The position numbers and the translations under genes were made by a program. The notes under the pieces are model-generated. The model was not told the origin of the DNA, ran no database searches, and saw only the letters and a program-made list of their open reading frames with translations. DNA of 37,863 nt, from positions 1-37,863 of the forward strand of contig JANQKN010000121.1 in the NCBI GenBank assembly GCA_028281065.1, read 5' to 3'. Source of the DNA: Flavobacteriaceae bacterium (GTDB taxonomy: Bacteria > Bacteroidota > Bacteroidia > Flavobacteriales > Flavobacteriaceae). Positions 24,102 to 34,278 of the stretch are shown here, piece by piece. Within the stretch, counting starts at the first letter, position 1. The number at the start of each line of letters is the position of its first letter.

Positions 24102-24893
24102 TCATACGTTCACAAAATGCTTTTCCAAGAAGGTCTTTAATAGTTGTCCGAAGGTTTCGGGATGTTCTATCATGGGTACATGCCCACATTTATCGATAAA
24201 AACCAATTCGGAATTTTCGATCAATTCATGAAATTCCAAAGCAAGGTTTTTGGGAGTCATTTTATCGTTCTCACCCCAAATGAGCAAGGTAGGTATCTTA
24301 ATTTTCCGAAGCTCATCCCTTAAATGATGTTTGGTGCCAGATCGACCAAAGCGTATCACCCGTATGGCTTTTATGGGGTTCCTGATTAATTTATAGACAC
24401 GATCCACCAGTTCTTTATCGGCAAACTTTGGATCGTAGAAGGTCATCTCTACATTCTTCTTTATAAAGCTGTAATCGTTCCTTTTAAAAAACCGCTCCCT
24501 ATGCGTTTTCAACGAACTGGGTAGGGTGAGCCCCGAGCTTCCCGCCAGGACCATGGCTTTGAAACGCTCTGGATATCTATGGGCCAATAAAATAACGGGG
24601 GATCCTCCTAAAGAGTTTCCGATTAGGGTACATTCCTGAATCCCCTTATAATCCAAAAAATCCAAAATAAAATCTGCCAGCCCGAATATGGACGTTTCAT
24701 ACTTGGATCGAGAATAGAGCGGCAACAACGGAATTAACACACGGTATTTTTCTGAAAAGGCTTTTGAAACAAACTCCCAATTATTGATGGTTCCAAACAG
24801 GCCATGAATAAACACCAGGGTTTCCCCCGATCCATAATCTACATACGTAAATCCCTTCTCCTTTTTCAAAAGGGTGTTTGAAAAATCGATCAT
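24102..24893 (-). CDS. Alpha/beta-fold hydrolase
   Basis: 263 residues from the ATG at 24893 (MIDFSNTLLKKEKGF); a TTG at 24950 would add 19 residues without family support. The oxyanion segment is VFIHGLFGTINNWE. The catalytic triad is Ser94 in GNSLGG, Asp210 in WGENDKMTP and His238 in CGHVPMIEHPE. All three are present, so it is probably active as an esterase or C-C bond hydrolase. The substrate is not identifiable. Cytoplasmic. Confidence 0.88.
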   Translation of the reverse strand: MIDFSNTLLKKEKGFTYVDYGSGETLVFIHGLFGTINNWEFVSKAFSEKYRVLIPLLPLYSRSKYETSIFGLADFILDFLDYKGIQECTLIGNSLGGSPVILLAHRYPERFKAMVLAGSSGLTLPSSLKTHRERFFKRNDYSFIKKNVEMTFYDPKFADKELVDRVYKLIRNPIKAIRVIRFGRSGTKHHLRDELRKIKIPTLLIWGENDKMTPKNLALEFHELIENSELVFIDKCGHVPMIEHPETFGQLLKTFLEKHFVNV

Positions 24894-25126
24894 ATAACTT
24901 TCAAAAATTGGGCAGGGGAGTATAGCTAAGTTACGAATATCCTTTGCCAATTAAAAAAGCCCAGCATTACTGCTACACCCACTCTTAACCAAATGTTCAT
25001 TTTTCCCTTGCAATGCCCCATGCATTCATGCTAATGTGTCTCTTTTCAAGAATTAGAACAAACTCGATGAAAATGAATGCATTGTAGGGTTTAAATTCGT
25101 TTTACCGAACTTTAACAACTACATTT

Positions 25127-26191
25127 ATGAATCCCGAATACGAATTCCTTGTGGACCCAGGAGCCTTACATTCTAGCCTCACTCCATATGTAATTCACTT
25201 TTTTGTTGCGCTATTTCAATTTCTCATCGCCTTGTATGGTTTTCGGGCAAGCAGGCATTACCTTTTTAAAAGCCGATCCCGAAGAATGCCTTCACAATTA
25301 ACCGAAGACATTCCCTTTATGAAATATGCTCAACCACTGGGATTGACCTTCTTAATTCTGGCTTTCTTTGTTATTGCTCCCACACTATTGGGATGGCATT
25401 TAATTTTTTCGGCCACAGGAATGCTCGGGTTATTAGTGCTTTGGTTTATTATTAAAAGACCTTCTCAAAAAAAGACCGTTTTGGAGCGTATAAACATACC
25501 ATTACTTGTACTCCTTTGTATGGTGTTTATGATTTGGGAAGGACAGGATCCTGCCCAGCTATCTACCCGTATCTGTTTCAAAGCTTTGAAATGGAGAACT
25601 TACGAGCGCGTGTGGCAAGACATTCATGACGAACAAGCTCCCAAAGTGGGTGATCTAGCTCCGGATTTTGAATTGATGAGTGCAGATCTGCAAGACACCC
25701 TCCGTCTTTCAGAATTTAGAAACAAAAAACCAGTGGCTCTGATCTTTGGAAGTCAGACGTGCCCTCCCCATTCAGACGGAACTGTTCGTATTTCCGATCT
25801 CTACAAGAACTATAGCGACCAAGTGGAATTTGTACCTGTGTATCTTCAGGAAGCCCATCCCATCGATAAGTGGTGGCTAGGCGAGAGTAAAACTCAACAA
25901 GCCATTTTTCGCTCCAGTGGAACCCTCGCCCTAATGCACCGTGATGAGCCTTTAACCATGAAAGATCGTAAAAGAGTAGCAGCATCTTATGCCAAAGACC
26001 TCTTTAAAAACGAAATTCCTGTCTATGTTGATACCATGGACAATCTCGTAGGCGAACTCTATGCCGCCAAACCTACACGTATCTATTTATTGGATACAGA
26101 AGGGAAGGTGGTGTACAACCCAGGGTTCGGCCCTGTTTCGTTTAACGCAGAGCGTTTGGCGGAACAAATTGAAGCATTGCTCTCTAAGTAG
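25127..26191 (+). CDS. Membrane protein with iodothyronine-deiodinase-like thioredoxin-fold domain
   Basis: 354 residues. Four hydrophobic segments in the first 140 residues (about 21-43, 70-90, 92-110 and 122-138) form a membrane part. A peroxiredoxin/deiodinase-like domain covers about 170-352. Its core, PVALIFGSQTCPPHSDGTVR, matches the deiodinase active site, with Cys212 at the position of selenocysteine in vertebrate enzymes, and VYLQEAHPIDKWW matches the conserved EAHPxDxW motif. Known bacterial relatives exist, but their reactions are poorly defined. It stands alone between two terminators or divergent genes. Redox or dehalogenation activity is inference. Confidence 0.8.
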   Translation: MNPEYEFLVDPGALHSSLTPYVIHFFVALFQFLIALYGFRASRHYLFKSRSRRMPSQLTEDIPFMKYAQPLGLTFLILAFFVIAPTLLGWHLIFSATGMLGLLVLWFIIKRPSQKKTVLERINIPLLVLLCMVFMIWEGQDPAQLSTRICFKALKWRTYERVWQDIHDEQAPKVGDLAPDFELMSADLQDTLRLSEFRNKKPVALIFGSQTCPPHSDGTVRISDLYKNYSDQVEFVPVYLQEAHPIDKWWLGESKTQQAIFRSSGTLALMHRDEPLTMKDRKRVAASYAKDLFKNEIPVYVDTMDNLVGELYAAKPTRIYLLDTEGKVVYNPGFGPVSFNAERLAEQIEALLSK

Positions 26192-26213
26192 CAGTGCAAT
26201 ACTCCTCAATAAG

Positions 26214-26244
26214 GCGAATCCCTTTTTTGGGATTCGCTTTTTTT
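26214..26244 (+). terminator. Terminator after the deiodinase-like gene
   Basis: Perfect 9-bp stem GCGAATCCC / GGGATTCGC with a T6 loop, followed by seven T residues. Confidence 0.92.
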
Positions 26245-26317
26245 ATTTTTAAAAAAGAAGCCAACAACCCATCCCAAGATCACTAGAAGGGTTAGCTGGA
26301 GATGTCCCTTCATGATT

Positions 26318-29200
26318 CTATTGCTTAATGATGCGTTTATATACCATTTCCCCATAGTGATCTTTAATCCCCACCAAATACACCCCTGAAAGGAATCCAG
26401 AAAGGTCTATATGCGCGTAGTCTTTTCCAACTTCTTGTAATTCTGTTACTTTTCTGCCAGCCAGATCATACACTTCTACTTGCTGGATGGTACTATTGGG
26501 AGACATAATGTGAATACTCCCCGAAGTTGGATTCGGGTAGACAGCGATTTTACTGAATTGTTCATTTTCGGTACTCAGGATAGTACTAAAGTGTATTGAG
26601 AACCGATTATTGAAAGTTCCCATTTCACTCGAAAAACTATAGGAATCGGCTTTTAGGTCATGAATGGTTTCTGTAGAATGATCTACAAGGTATATCTCTG
26701 AAGCTGAAACCTGAGGTCCTTCCAAATCGGCAATGGAAATTTTGTATTCTGTGTCTATATCGATCAGGGTAGAAAAGCCCATGGGCACCACCATGGATGT
26801 GTTAAAAGAACCTAAGGTTTGGATGCCCAATGTTTCAGACCCGTTAGGAAGGTGAGTAAAGAGCGAAACTACCGTGGCCAACCTACGGCTGTCGAAACCA
26901 GCATCCATTCCTTCAGTTGCATTTTCGTGAAATGCCAATAAAGTTTGTTTTTGCATTCCAAATTCAGCATTAGTTAACTTGAACCAAATACGTTCCTTCT
27001 CTTCTTGTAATCGGAGGGTATTATTATTGTCTGTCCTTCGCATGGCATTTGTAAAAGTAGCTGTTCCAGCTCCAGTTGCCTTGATGCCAAATCCTTGGGC
27101 CGTTGCTATATAGCCATTGGGGCGGGTATCTGTTCCCGATGGATCAGAAGCAGCTGCAGTTCCTCCAGATAAGTTGTACATGGAAATATCTTCCATAGAG
27201 AAGTTCATACTACCTGCACCCGGCAAAGAACTACTTGGAGGCGTTAGGTGTTCCCAAAAATAAACCTCATCTACCATAGCATTAGCAACAATGAAGTCAT
27301 CGGCTGAAATGGCTGAAGGATAAGGATTGGCCAGTACATTGGGACTGGCATTTTTATTAGCGGCTGGAGTAGGCCCAGGCGTATTTTGAATGACGTTGAA
27401 ACTTACTTCCCCAGTATTTAAAGTTCCATCATCATAGGTATAGTTAAAAACCCCTCCTGGTTGACCATACCCCGCCTGTGGCCTAACAATATAGCCTTCT
27501 CCTGGAGTAATAACCCCACTTACCACTTCGGACCAGAAATCATTATTATCATCTGCAAAATTCTCTGCCCCAGGGAACATAGCTTCTACATCTGGATGGG
27601 GAACAAAATTGGCTGTATTTGCCTCCAGAACCAGAAATGCGGTATTCCAAACGCTTTCACGTGTCTCTGTAGTCATAGGACTACCCAAAACCATAAAATC
27701 CCTTGAAGCTAGGTTAGGGGTGGTTATATTTACATTTATAGTACCGTTATTTGTAGTTACTGCCAAATCATCGACTTGGACTACACTACCTTCATGGTCT
27801 AGGATCAGATTTCCGTCTACGGTAATGTTCCCTTCAACTCTTATATGATCCGAAGCTCCGACCCTTAATCTCACTCCAGCAGAAACAATAAGTTCGCAAG
27901 CTTCAAAGCTCCCTTGTACACTTGTATCATAATCATCCTTAATAATGGCCCTGGTTGTTAGGGTAGGTACTGCAGGATCCCATGCCCCTCCAACAAATTC
28001 ACTGGTATCTGGACAACACCCTCCCGGAATTCCGTTTATGGTAAATTGCGTAAACACCCTTTCTACTCCTGCCCCAGCAATTAACTCATCTTTACAATCG
28101 CCATCAACATCTGTAGGTATAATAAACCTAGCGCCATTGGTAAGGTTTGTATCGTCTGAAATGAGTCTATAGGTGAAGTTTTGTGAGCCATCGTTTTCGT
28201 ACCATACAAAGGTATCCGACCCTAAGATCGCTGTTAAAATATCCAAATCACCATCCTGATCCAGATCATACAATCGAACGAATGTAGGTGAATTAGTATC
28301 TATTGGATCATTGTCTACCACATGTAGTGTAAAGTTTTCGCTTCCATCATTTTCCAACCAAAGGACATGATCGCTGGTAAAACTTATACCAGCAATATCC
28401 AAGTCACCATCACCGTCAATATCACCCACAGATGCATCGTCTGCACCAAAAGCAGGGTTGGAGGACACAATTCCTTGGGCAATGATATGGGAAGTAAAAG
28501 AAGCACTACCATTATTCTCCCACCAAGTAAATGTATGGCCATCGACAGCTGTGGTTACAAGATCCAGATCTCCGTCTTCATCCAGATCAATTACCTGTAC
28601 TGTTTTTATCGTTTCGGTAAGTGGCGTCGCACCTTGGGCAATCACAATACGGGTAAAGTTTTCATTTCCATTGTTGAGATACACCAATAATGCATCGGCC
28701 CATTGTGCCGTTGCAGCTATATCGATATCGCCATCGCCATCCAAATCCCCTGCATTGATTCCAATCGCTTCTTCTGTAAAAGTCATATTGTCATCTACCA
28801 CATGACGTGTGAAGTTAGCAGCTCCATCATTCTCATACCATAAAAAAGTATCTGTTTGGAACCCAGCGACCAATGCGTCTAAGTCCCCATCTTCGTCCAG
28901 ATCTACAGCATGAACATTAAATGCCCCTTCGGTATAAGTTGCATCGTCGTCCACAACGGTAAGGGTAAAATTTCCAAAACCGTCATTTACGTATAGGGTT
29001 ACCCTTCCGTCTATAGGAAACCAGCCCGACGTAGTTACCATTAGATCAATATCACCATCGCCATCCCAGTCCTGAGGTTCCATATCGGTAGGGCCGCTTA
29101 CGGAGTTTCCGGAATCGAGTATTGTTGGGGTAAATGTAATTTGTGCTACGACCGTACATGACAGCCATACCATTGCTAGGGAGAGTAGTGTTTTTTTCAT
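26318..29200 (-). CDS. FG-GAP/VCBS repeat T9SS-secreted protein
   Basis: 960 residues from the ATG at 29200 (MKKTLLSLAMVWLSCTVVAQ, a signal peptide). Residues about 25-390 contain seven FG-GAP/VCBS-type repeats, each with a calcium-binding-like acidic loop (DWDGDGDIDLMV, DLDEDGDLDALV, DLDGDGDIDIAA and similar). A middle region (about 400-790) of beta-rich sequence is typical of Bacteroidota surface proteins. The last 75 residues are a T9SS type A sorting domain (AVYPNPTSGSIHI, ending MVYKRIIKQ). Exported by Sec and then T9SS to the surface or medium. Role probably adhesive or ligand binding; no catalytic domain is seen. Confidence 0.9.
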   Translation of the reverse strand: MKKTLLSLAMVWLSCTVVAQITFTPTILDSGNSVSGPTDMEPQDWDGDGDIDLMVTTSGWFPIDGRVTLYVNDGFGNFTLTVVDDDATYTEGAFNVHAVDLDEDGDLDALVAGFQTDTFLWYENDGAANFTRHVVDDNMTFTEEAIGINAGDLDGDGDIDIAATAQWADALLVYLNNGNENFTRIVIAQGATPLTETIKTVQVIDLDEDGDLDLVTTAVDGHTFTWWENNGSASFTSHIIAQGIVSSNPAFGADDASVGDIDGDGDLDIAGISFTSDHVLWLENDGSENFTLHVVDNDPIDTNSPTFVRLYDLDQDGDLDILTAILGSDTFVWYENDGSQNFTYRLISDDTNLTNGARFIIPTDVDGDCKDELIAGAGVERVFTQFTINGIPGGCCPDTSEFVGGAWDPAVPTLTTRAIIKDDYDTSVQGSFEACELIVSAGVRLRVGASDHIRVEGNITVDGNLILDHEGSVVQVDDLAVTTNNGTINVNITTPNLASRDFMVLGSPMTTETRESVWNTAFLVLEANTANFVPHPDVEAMFPGAENFADDNNDFWSEVVSGVITPGEGYIVRPQAGYGQPGGVFNYTYDDGTLNTGEVSFNVIQNTPGPTPAANKNASPNVLANPYPSAISADDFIVANAMVDEVYFWEHLTPPSSSLPGAGSMNFSMEDISMYNLSGGTAAASDPSGTDTRPNGYIATAQGFGIKATGAGTATFTNAMRRTDNNNTLRLQEEKERIWFKLTNAEFGMQKQTLLAFHENATEGMDAGFDSRRLATVVSLFTHLPNGSETLGIQTLGSFNTSMVVPMGFSTLIDIDTEYKISIADLEGPQVSASEIYLVDHSTETIHDLKADSYSFSSEMGTFNNRFSIHFSTILSTENEQFSKIAVYPNPTSGSIHIMSPNSTIQQVEVYDLAGRKVTELQEVGKDYAHIDLSGFLSGVYLVGIKDHYGEMVYKRIIKQ

Positions 29201-29275
29201 GATTAGAGAGATTTGGTGGTGCAAAATATGAATAGATCAAGCTCCTTCATTCCTGTAAACACCTGTTATATAGCA

Positions 29276-29299
29276 TTGTCTATAGTTTTGTCTATACTT
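29276..29299. repeat. Tandem 12-mer upstream of the FG-GAP gene
   Basis: TTGTCTATAGTT and TTGTCTATACTT stand head to tail, 76 bp upstream of the FG-GAP start codon. The spacing is close to one DNA turn, as for a protein that binds direct repeats. Confidence 0.5.
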
Positions 29300-29312
29300 T
29301 TTCAGGAAATTC

Positions 29313-31187
29313 TTACGATTCGACAAACTCAACCAGTGAGGCTTCTTTCGATAGGTTTATTTTTTTCTTCAATCGATAGCGTGCTGTGAGCACACTATTG
29401 GGGGAAATTCCCAACATATTGGCAACTTCACTGGTTTGTAATTGTAGTTTTTCCAAGGCCAACAATCGTTCTTCGGATTTAGTGAGTTGCAGTCCTTTTT
29501 TCTTCATTTTCACAAAGAAGTGTGGATACACTTTTACAAATTTTTGTTTGAAGGTATCCCAATCCTCCTCGGTGAGAATTCGTGATGATGAAAGTTCCTG
29601 CAGGGTATCGAGTTCCTCATCACTTTGGTTATCGATACTTATGTTAGATCGCTTTAATTCATGCAGAAGGGTTTCGTGTTCCTTGGTTTTCCGAATCAGT
29701 TCTTGGGCAAAATCTTGTAGTTCCTGCTTTCTTTGTTCGAATGCCTTGGCCATAGCTTTGCGTTTTTTCCTTCCCAACAGCCATATATAATAGACCACCA
29801 TCACGGAGAGCAAGACCACTAAAATGAGTACTAAAACCAAGGTTCTACGCTTGCCCAATGCGATTTCCTGTTCTTTTTCCAACAAGGTAATGGCTGTTTT
29901 CTGACGGTAGATTTCATTTTCCTTGTGTTCGGATTCAAATTCCGATTGATAGAATAAAAGGGTGTTGGTCTTAATGGTATTTTCAATGGAATCCTTTAGC
30001 TGTTCGTGATTTTTAAAATGAATAAAAGCCTGACCATAGTCTTCTTTTGCTTCATAAATTTGAGCCAACAGGTCTTCTACTTCCATCTTTCGGTCTAAAC
30101 TAAGTTGTTCCGTTCCTTGGATCATATCATTGAGTGTAGACCATGCCTTATTAAGATTTCCCGCTTTTAGGAAAAAACGAACCTTCGTTAAGGCTAAATT
30201 GTTCTCGTACACTTTAGAAGCCATAGCCACACGGTTTACGGAATCCGCCTTTTGTAAATGGATACTGGCCTGCTGTAAATCATTGTTTTGAATGTGGAAA
30301 GCTGCTAGGTTTTGATAGGCAAAAAGATGCAGTAATTGCTTTGCAGGAGGCGAAACCATGCTGTCTCCGTAACGCAGCGCCAATTGCAGGTGTTTGTTCA
30401 TATTTTCCCAGTCGCCTATTTCTTCAAAGGCGTCGGACATATAGAGGTAATTCGCGGAAACGGTTTCAAATTCACGTCTTGGCAAGGCCGTTTCGATCAC
30501 TTTTAAACGTTCTTCATTGGCTTTTTCAATAAAGTTATTCGCATCGTACGTATTGGCTAGGCTGGTTCGCACATAATTGGCATAGGTTTGGTCCTCTCCT
30601 TCTTCATACAGGGCGTATGCTTCCTTATATCTTTTTACTGCATTAACGAAATCGCCCGTCTCTGCATAGATCTGTCCAGCGAAATAACGCGCATCTGCCT
30701 CGAACAAATGGTCTCCTGTAGCTTTCAGGATAGCTGCAGCCCGTTCGAAGGCTTTAACTGCTTCCTTTAAATCTTCGGCATGAAACAGGGCAGTCCCTTT
30801 TTTAGAAAACAAGATTCCCTTGGCTTTCTCACTTATGAAATAACTGGAATCCTTGAAAACTTTATCAATAACATAAAGTGCAGAATCCGAACGACCTTCA
30901 TGGATTAGGTCTTGAATAATAAAGCGTGCCTTTAGGGCTGCCATGTCATAGTCACCCATGGCCTTGGCCAGTTGAATGCATTCATTAAGATATTGTGTCC
31001 GATCCTCATGTTGGGAACGGGCCATGATTTCGGATACACTGTCCAGTATAGCAAGTCGATCTTTATCGCTATGGGATTGATCGAGTTGATACAAAAGGGA
31101 TTCTACTGGCGCTTGCGATGGTGCTGCACCAAAGAGAATTAACAATAGGGCACAGCTACATAGCTGGAGGAGTCTTTTTGGGGTCAT
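29313..31187 (-). CDS. Membrane-anchored TPR regulator with C-terminal LuxR-type HTH
   Basis: 624 residues. Signal peptide (MTPKRLLQLCSCALLLILFG), TPR-like repeats to about residue 400, a membrane segment at about 447-469 (LVLVLILVVLLSVMVVYYIW), a coiled coil, and a C-terminal helix-turn-helix at about 570-622 (LLALEKLQLQTSEVANMLGI and SVLTARYRLKKK). Same architecture as the gene at 14817-16751 but low sequence similarity by eye. It lies between the FG-GAP gene and the HYR genes, all on one strand, so it may regulate these surface proteins. Confidence 0.88.
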   Translation of the reverse strand: MTPKRLLQLCSCALLLILFGAAPSQAPVESLLYQLDQSHSDKDRLAILDSVSEIMARSQHEDRTQYLNECIQLAKAMGDYDMAALKARFIIQDLIHEGRSDSALYVIDKVFKDSSYFISEKAKGILFSKKGTALFHAEDLKEAVKAFERAAAILKATGDHLFEADARYFAGQIYAETGDFVNAVKRYKEAYALYEEGEDQTYANYVRTSLANTYDANNFIEKANEERLKVIETALPRREFETVSANYLYMSDAFEEIGDWENMNKHLQLALRYGDSMVSPPAKQLLHLFAYQNLAAFHIQNNDLQQASIHLQKADSVNRVAMASKVYENNLALTKVRFFLKAGNLNKAWSTLNDMIQGTEQLSLDRKMEVEDLLAQIYEAKEDYGQAFIHFKNHEQLKDSIENTIKTNTLLFYQSEFESEHKENEIYRQKTAITLLEKEQEIALGKRRTLVLVLILVVLLSVMVVYYIWLLGRKKRKAMAKAFEQRKQELQDFAQELIRKTKEHETLLHELKRSNISIDNQSDEELDTLQELSSSRILTEEDWDTFKQKFVKVYPHFFVKMKKKGLQLTKSEERLLALEKLQLQTSEVANMLGISPNSVLTARYRLKKKINLSKEASLVEFVES

Positions 31188-31322
31188 GGTTAATTTTTAA
31201 GAATGGATTTCTTACTGCGAATGTATAGTGCCTTCTATATCAAGGAAAACGAACACTGTCCTGATTCTTGAAAGCGAACAATTTGTTGGGAAATATGTGT
31301 GTTTTCAAGCTTATTGGGTATA

Positions 31323-31350
31323 AAAAAACCCCCAAGCTAAGCTTGGGAGT
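31323..31350 (-). terminator. Terminator after the HYR genes
   Basis: Minus-strand stem CCCAAGC-TTA-GCTTGGG followed by GG and seven T residues, 60 nt after the stop of the gene at 31410-34259. Confidence 0.9.
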
Positions 31351-31409
31351 TCCGGTTTAACAACTAAGTACTAACTTCAATCTACTTAAATCAAACCCTT
31401 TATTTTTAA

Positions 31410-34259
31410 CTAATCCTTCACCAATCGCAAGATCTTTGTCTTGCCTTTTCCTGTAATCTTAACGATATAGGTAGCTGAATTCAATTCAGAAATATCCAAT
31501 GCCTTATGTTCCCCTATGCTTTTTAAATCATACTCCCTAACACGCCTTCCCAAAAGATCGAAAAACGTAAGTCGATCCAATTCATGAAGCTGGGGGTTTA
31601 CAATATTCAGAATATCTGTGGTGGGGATTGGAAAAAGGCGAACACTGGACAAATCGGAAAAGGATGAAACATCCAAGGTTCCCTGTATATCTAACTCGAA
31701 GAAGCACGTACTTTCATTTCCAGATTCGTCTGTTGCAAGAATGATAACCGTGTAAGTCCCTTCAGCCAATTGGGTGCCAGGTGGTGGGTCTTGTTCTATA
31801 TCGGTAAGTGGGTCCGTGCAATTATCGGTAGCTGTGGCTTCACCCAAAGCAAAATAATCGGGCACTTCGAAAAAGGTTCCTATTTCAATTATTTCAATCT
31901 GATCTTCTGGGCAGACCAATTCTGGAGCCATTGTATCTTTTACAATAACCTCTGCCAAGCAAGTGCTTATATTTCCGTTTATATCTTCACTGGAAACAGT
32001 AACCATAACTGGTATTTCTATGTTCGAACAATCGAATTGATCCACATCCAATTGTACTTCTAGAATACCGCAATTATCGGTGTTCGATGCGATAACATCT
32101 TCGGGTGCTAGGATGGCATCCCCGTTTTCATCCAGAAAAATGATGATATCCGAACAAACTAAATCAGGGGCCGTGTCATCCATCACTGTTACTGTTACCG
32201 TACAGACGATACTATTACCAGAATTATCGATGGCAGTAACCGTGACATCGTTGTTTCCTAAATGGGAGCAATCGAAAGAACCCATGTCTATTTCTGTTGA
32301 AGCTATCCCACAGTTATCGGTTACTTCCTGTATAACATCGCCCGGTGCAATGGTTGCATTTCCCAAATCATCCAATACGACTGTAATATCTTGGCATATC
32401 AATTCTGGAAGTGTAGTATCTTCTATTAAAATTTCGGTAGTACACATACTGGAATTACCACTTCCATCCAGAACGGATAAAGTTACTGTTTGCAGCCCTA
32501 CTTGAGAACAATCGAACGTATTAGGGGCTACATCTACCTCGACAACACCACAATTGTCATAGGAGCCATCGTCCATCATTTCTGGTGTAATAAGAATACT
32601 CCCTGAATCGTCCAACGAAAATTTGGGAGGACCTCCGCCTAGCGTAATCGAGTCGAATCGAATGGTGAAATTGTTAAGCTCTCCGTCATCGCCAGAAGTA
32701 TCATCGTATATTTCCAACACCCAATCCCCTTCTATGGGTTCTCCCATAAAAGTTTCAGAAAAGGTGCCCTCCTCTGGTTCGAAAGTTCCTGTAAACGGAG
32801 CCTCGGCCAAGGTAATGTCGGCCCCTCCATCCCGAAAGACCGTATCTGTATAATCTTCTCCAAAATCCCCATTTTCATCACTTAACTCCAATTCGGTTCC
32901 GGAAGGAGATATTAATGTAATTTCTATGTCGCCCGTCCAACTATGGGTAATATCCAACGCTACCGTGGTCAATTCATAATCGGTTCCAATAATTCCTGTT
33001 TCAGAAATGGTTGCGACGGATGGAATCATAGGCCCCGTGGAGCCAGATTCAGGAATGCTCTGTCCTAAAGGATCGCCCGTCTGTACAATTCTCCCGGTAT
33101 CGTCTACCGCACAAATAACTGTGGGAGCCAGATTGTCCACCACAGTAGCAATTGCTGTACAGGAATCTGAGTTCATATCAATATCATAGACCGTGAAGGT
33201 GACCGTGTTATCGCCCAAATCTTCGCAGGTATACAAAACAGCATCGATGGAGCGAACGGTAATATCGCAATTGTCGGTAGAACCGCCATCGAAGTCGGAA
33301 GGTGAAACGTCAACGGTTCCCGAAGCATTCAATTCGAATACTACATCCTGACATACGGCTACGGGATCTTCAGTATCGATAACATTTACCGTAATGTCGA
33401 ATTCACAGAAAGAGACATTCCCATCGGAATCGGTGGCTTGAAAAACCACGGTTTCTTCGCCCTGTTCCAGAAAAGACCCACTTGGCGGTCCGAGAATTTG
33501 TGTAACTGTTGCGGTACCGTCTTCCACATCGGTAGCTGTAGCAGCTGGGAAATTTACAATGGCACCGCATTCCCCAGGGTCGTTATTTACGGTGATATCT
33601 GCTGGACATGTAATCTCCGGCACATTGCCCACTACAACATGAGGAATAAACCGAATGGCATCCCCGTCGTTTAGTAAAGGGGTATCAAACGAATATTCGG
33701 TAATTATATATCCACTTACCAAACCAATGGTAGCTGAGGCACCTTGATCGAATTCGGAATCGGAAAAGAAAACGTCTTCGTATACAAATACGATCTCATT
33801 GCTTCCTTCAAAAAGAACCATTTGAAAAGTTACTGTATCGCCATTATCCAATTCATAATGGGGCATTTCATCCCATTGAATGATGCATCTTCTATTGGGT
33901 TCCGTTCCTCGTATTTCGTAATAAACATCTCCTACAGGATCGTCCAAATCATCCCAAAATGCCACGATTCTCGGGCTTATCCCTGATAAATTTATATTAT
34001 CATGCGATAGGCTTCCGAACGTTCTATCGAACAGAAGTCCTCCGTTATTCCCAATACGGATATCCGTAGAATTTCTATTGCCTAACTGAAAGGTAAAAGG
34101 CAGGACGACGTTGTCTTCGCTCTCGTCATGTGCTTCCAAGGCAACCCCTGTGGCCGAAATATCTTCAAACGGTGTGGTGTCGGTATCATCTATGGTATAC
34201 TGAGCCCATATGCCGGAACAGCATCCCAATAAAGCACAAAACAGGATTAGATTTTTCAT
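31410..34259 (-). CDS. HYR-repeat T9SS-secreted protein with proprotein-convertase P domain
   Basis: 949 residues. Signal peptide (MKNLILFCALLGCCSGIWAQ), then a beta domain (about 25-205) of the type found at the start of many secreted Flavobacteria proteins, and a HYR domain (about 207-295, ITCPADITVNNDPGECGAIV). A P/homo B domain follows (about 416-546, HSWTGDIEITLISPSGTELE and GDWVLEIYDD), then 80-residue repeats with paired cysteines (ICQDITVVLDDLGNATIAPG; DNCG; FDCS). A T9SS type A sorting domain ends the protein. It is a surface or secreted adhesin-like protein. It follows the similar gene upstream after 19 nt, probably as a tandem duplicate in one operon. Confidence 0.88.
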   Translation of the reverse strand: MKNLILFCALLGCCSGIWAQYTIDDTDTTPFEDISATGVALEAHDESEDNVVLPFTFQLGNRNSTDIRIGNNGGLLFDRTFGSLSHDNINLSGISPRIVAFWDDLDDPVGDVYYEIRGTEPNRRCIIQWDEMPHYELDNGDTVTFQMVLFEGSNEIVFVYEDVFFSDSEFDQGASATIGLVSGYIITEYSFDTPLLNDGDAIRFIPHVVVGNVPEITCPADITVNNDPGECGAIVNFPAATATDVEDGTATVTQILGPPSGSFLEQGEETVVFQATDSDGNVSFCEFDITVNVIDTEDPVAVCQDVVFELNASGTVDVSPSDFDGGSTDNCDITVRSIDAVLYTCEDLGDNTVTFTVYDIDMNSDSCTAIATVVDNLAPTVICAVDDTGRIVQTGDPLGQSIPESGSTGPMIPSVATISETGIIGTDYELTTVALDITHSWTGDIEITLISPSGTELELSDENGDFGEDYTDTVFRDGGADITLAEAPFTGTFEPEEGTFSETFMGEPIEGDWVLEIYDDTSGDDGELNNFTIRFDSITLGGGPPKFSLDDSGSILITPEMMDDGSYDNCGVVEVDVAPNTFDCSQVGLQTVTLSVLDGSGNSSMCTTEILIEDTTLPELICQDITVVLDDLGNATIAPGDVIQEVTDNCGIASTEIDMGSFDCSHLGNNDVTVTAIDNSGNSIVCTVTVTVMDDTAPDLVCSDIIIFLDENGDAILAPEDVIASNTDNCGILEVQLDVDQFDCSNIEIPVMVTVSSEDINGNISTCLAEVIVKDTMAPELVCPEDQIEIIEIGTFFEVPDYFALGEATATDNCTDPLTDIEQDPPPGTQLAEGTYTVIILATDESGNESTCFFELDIQGTLDVSSFSDLSSVRLFPIPTTDILNIVNPQLHELDRLTFFDLLGRRVREYDLKSIGEHKALDISELNSATYIVKITGKGKTKILRLVKD

Positions 34260-34278
34260 AATCGATTGGTTAGGTTAA

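Noticed and set aside
25127-26191. A selenoprotein deiodinase
   Set aside because: The active-site codon is TGC (Cys), not TGA, and no selenocysteine insertion element is needed.
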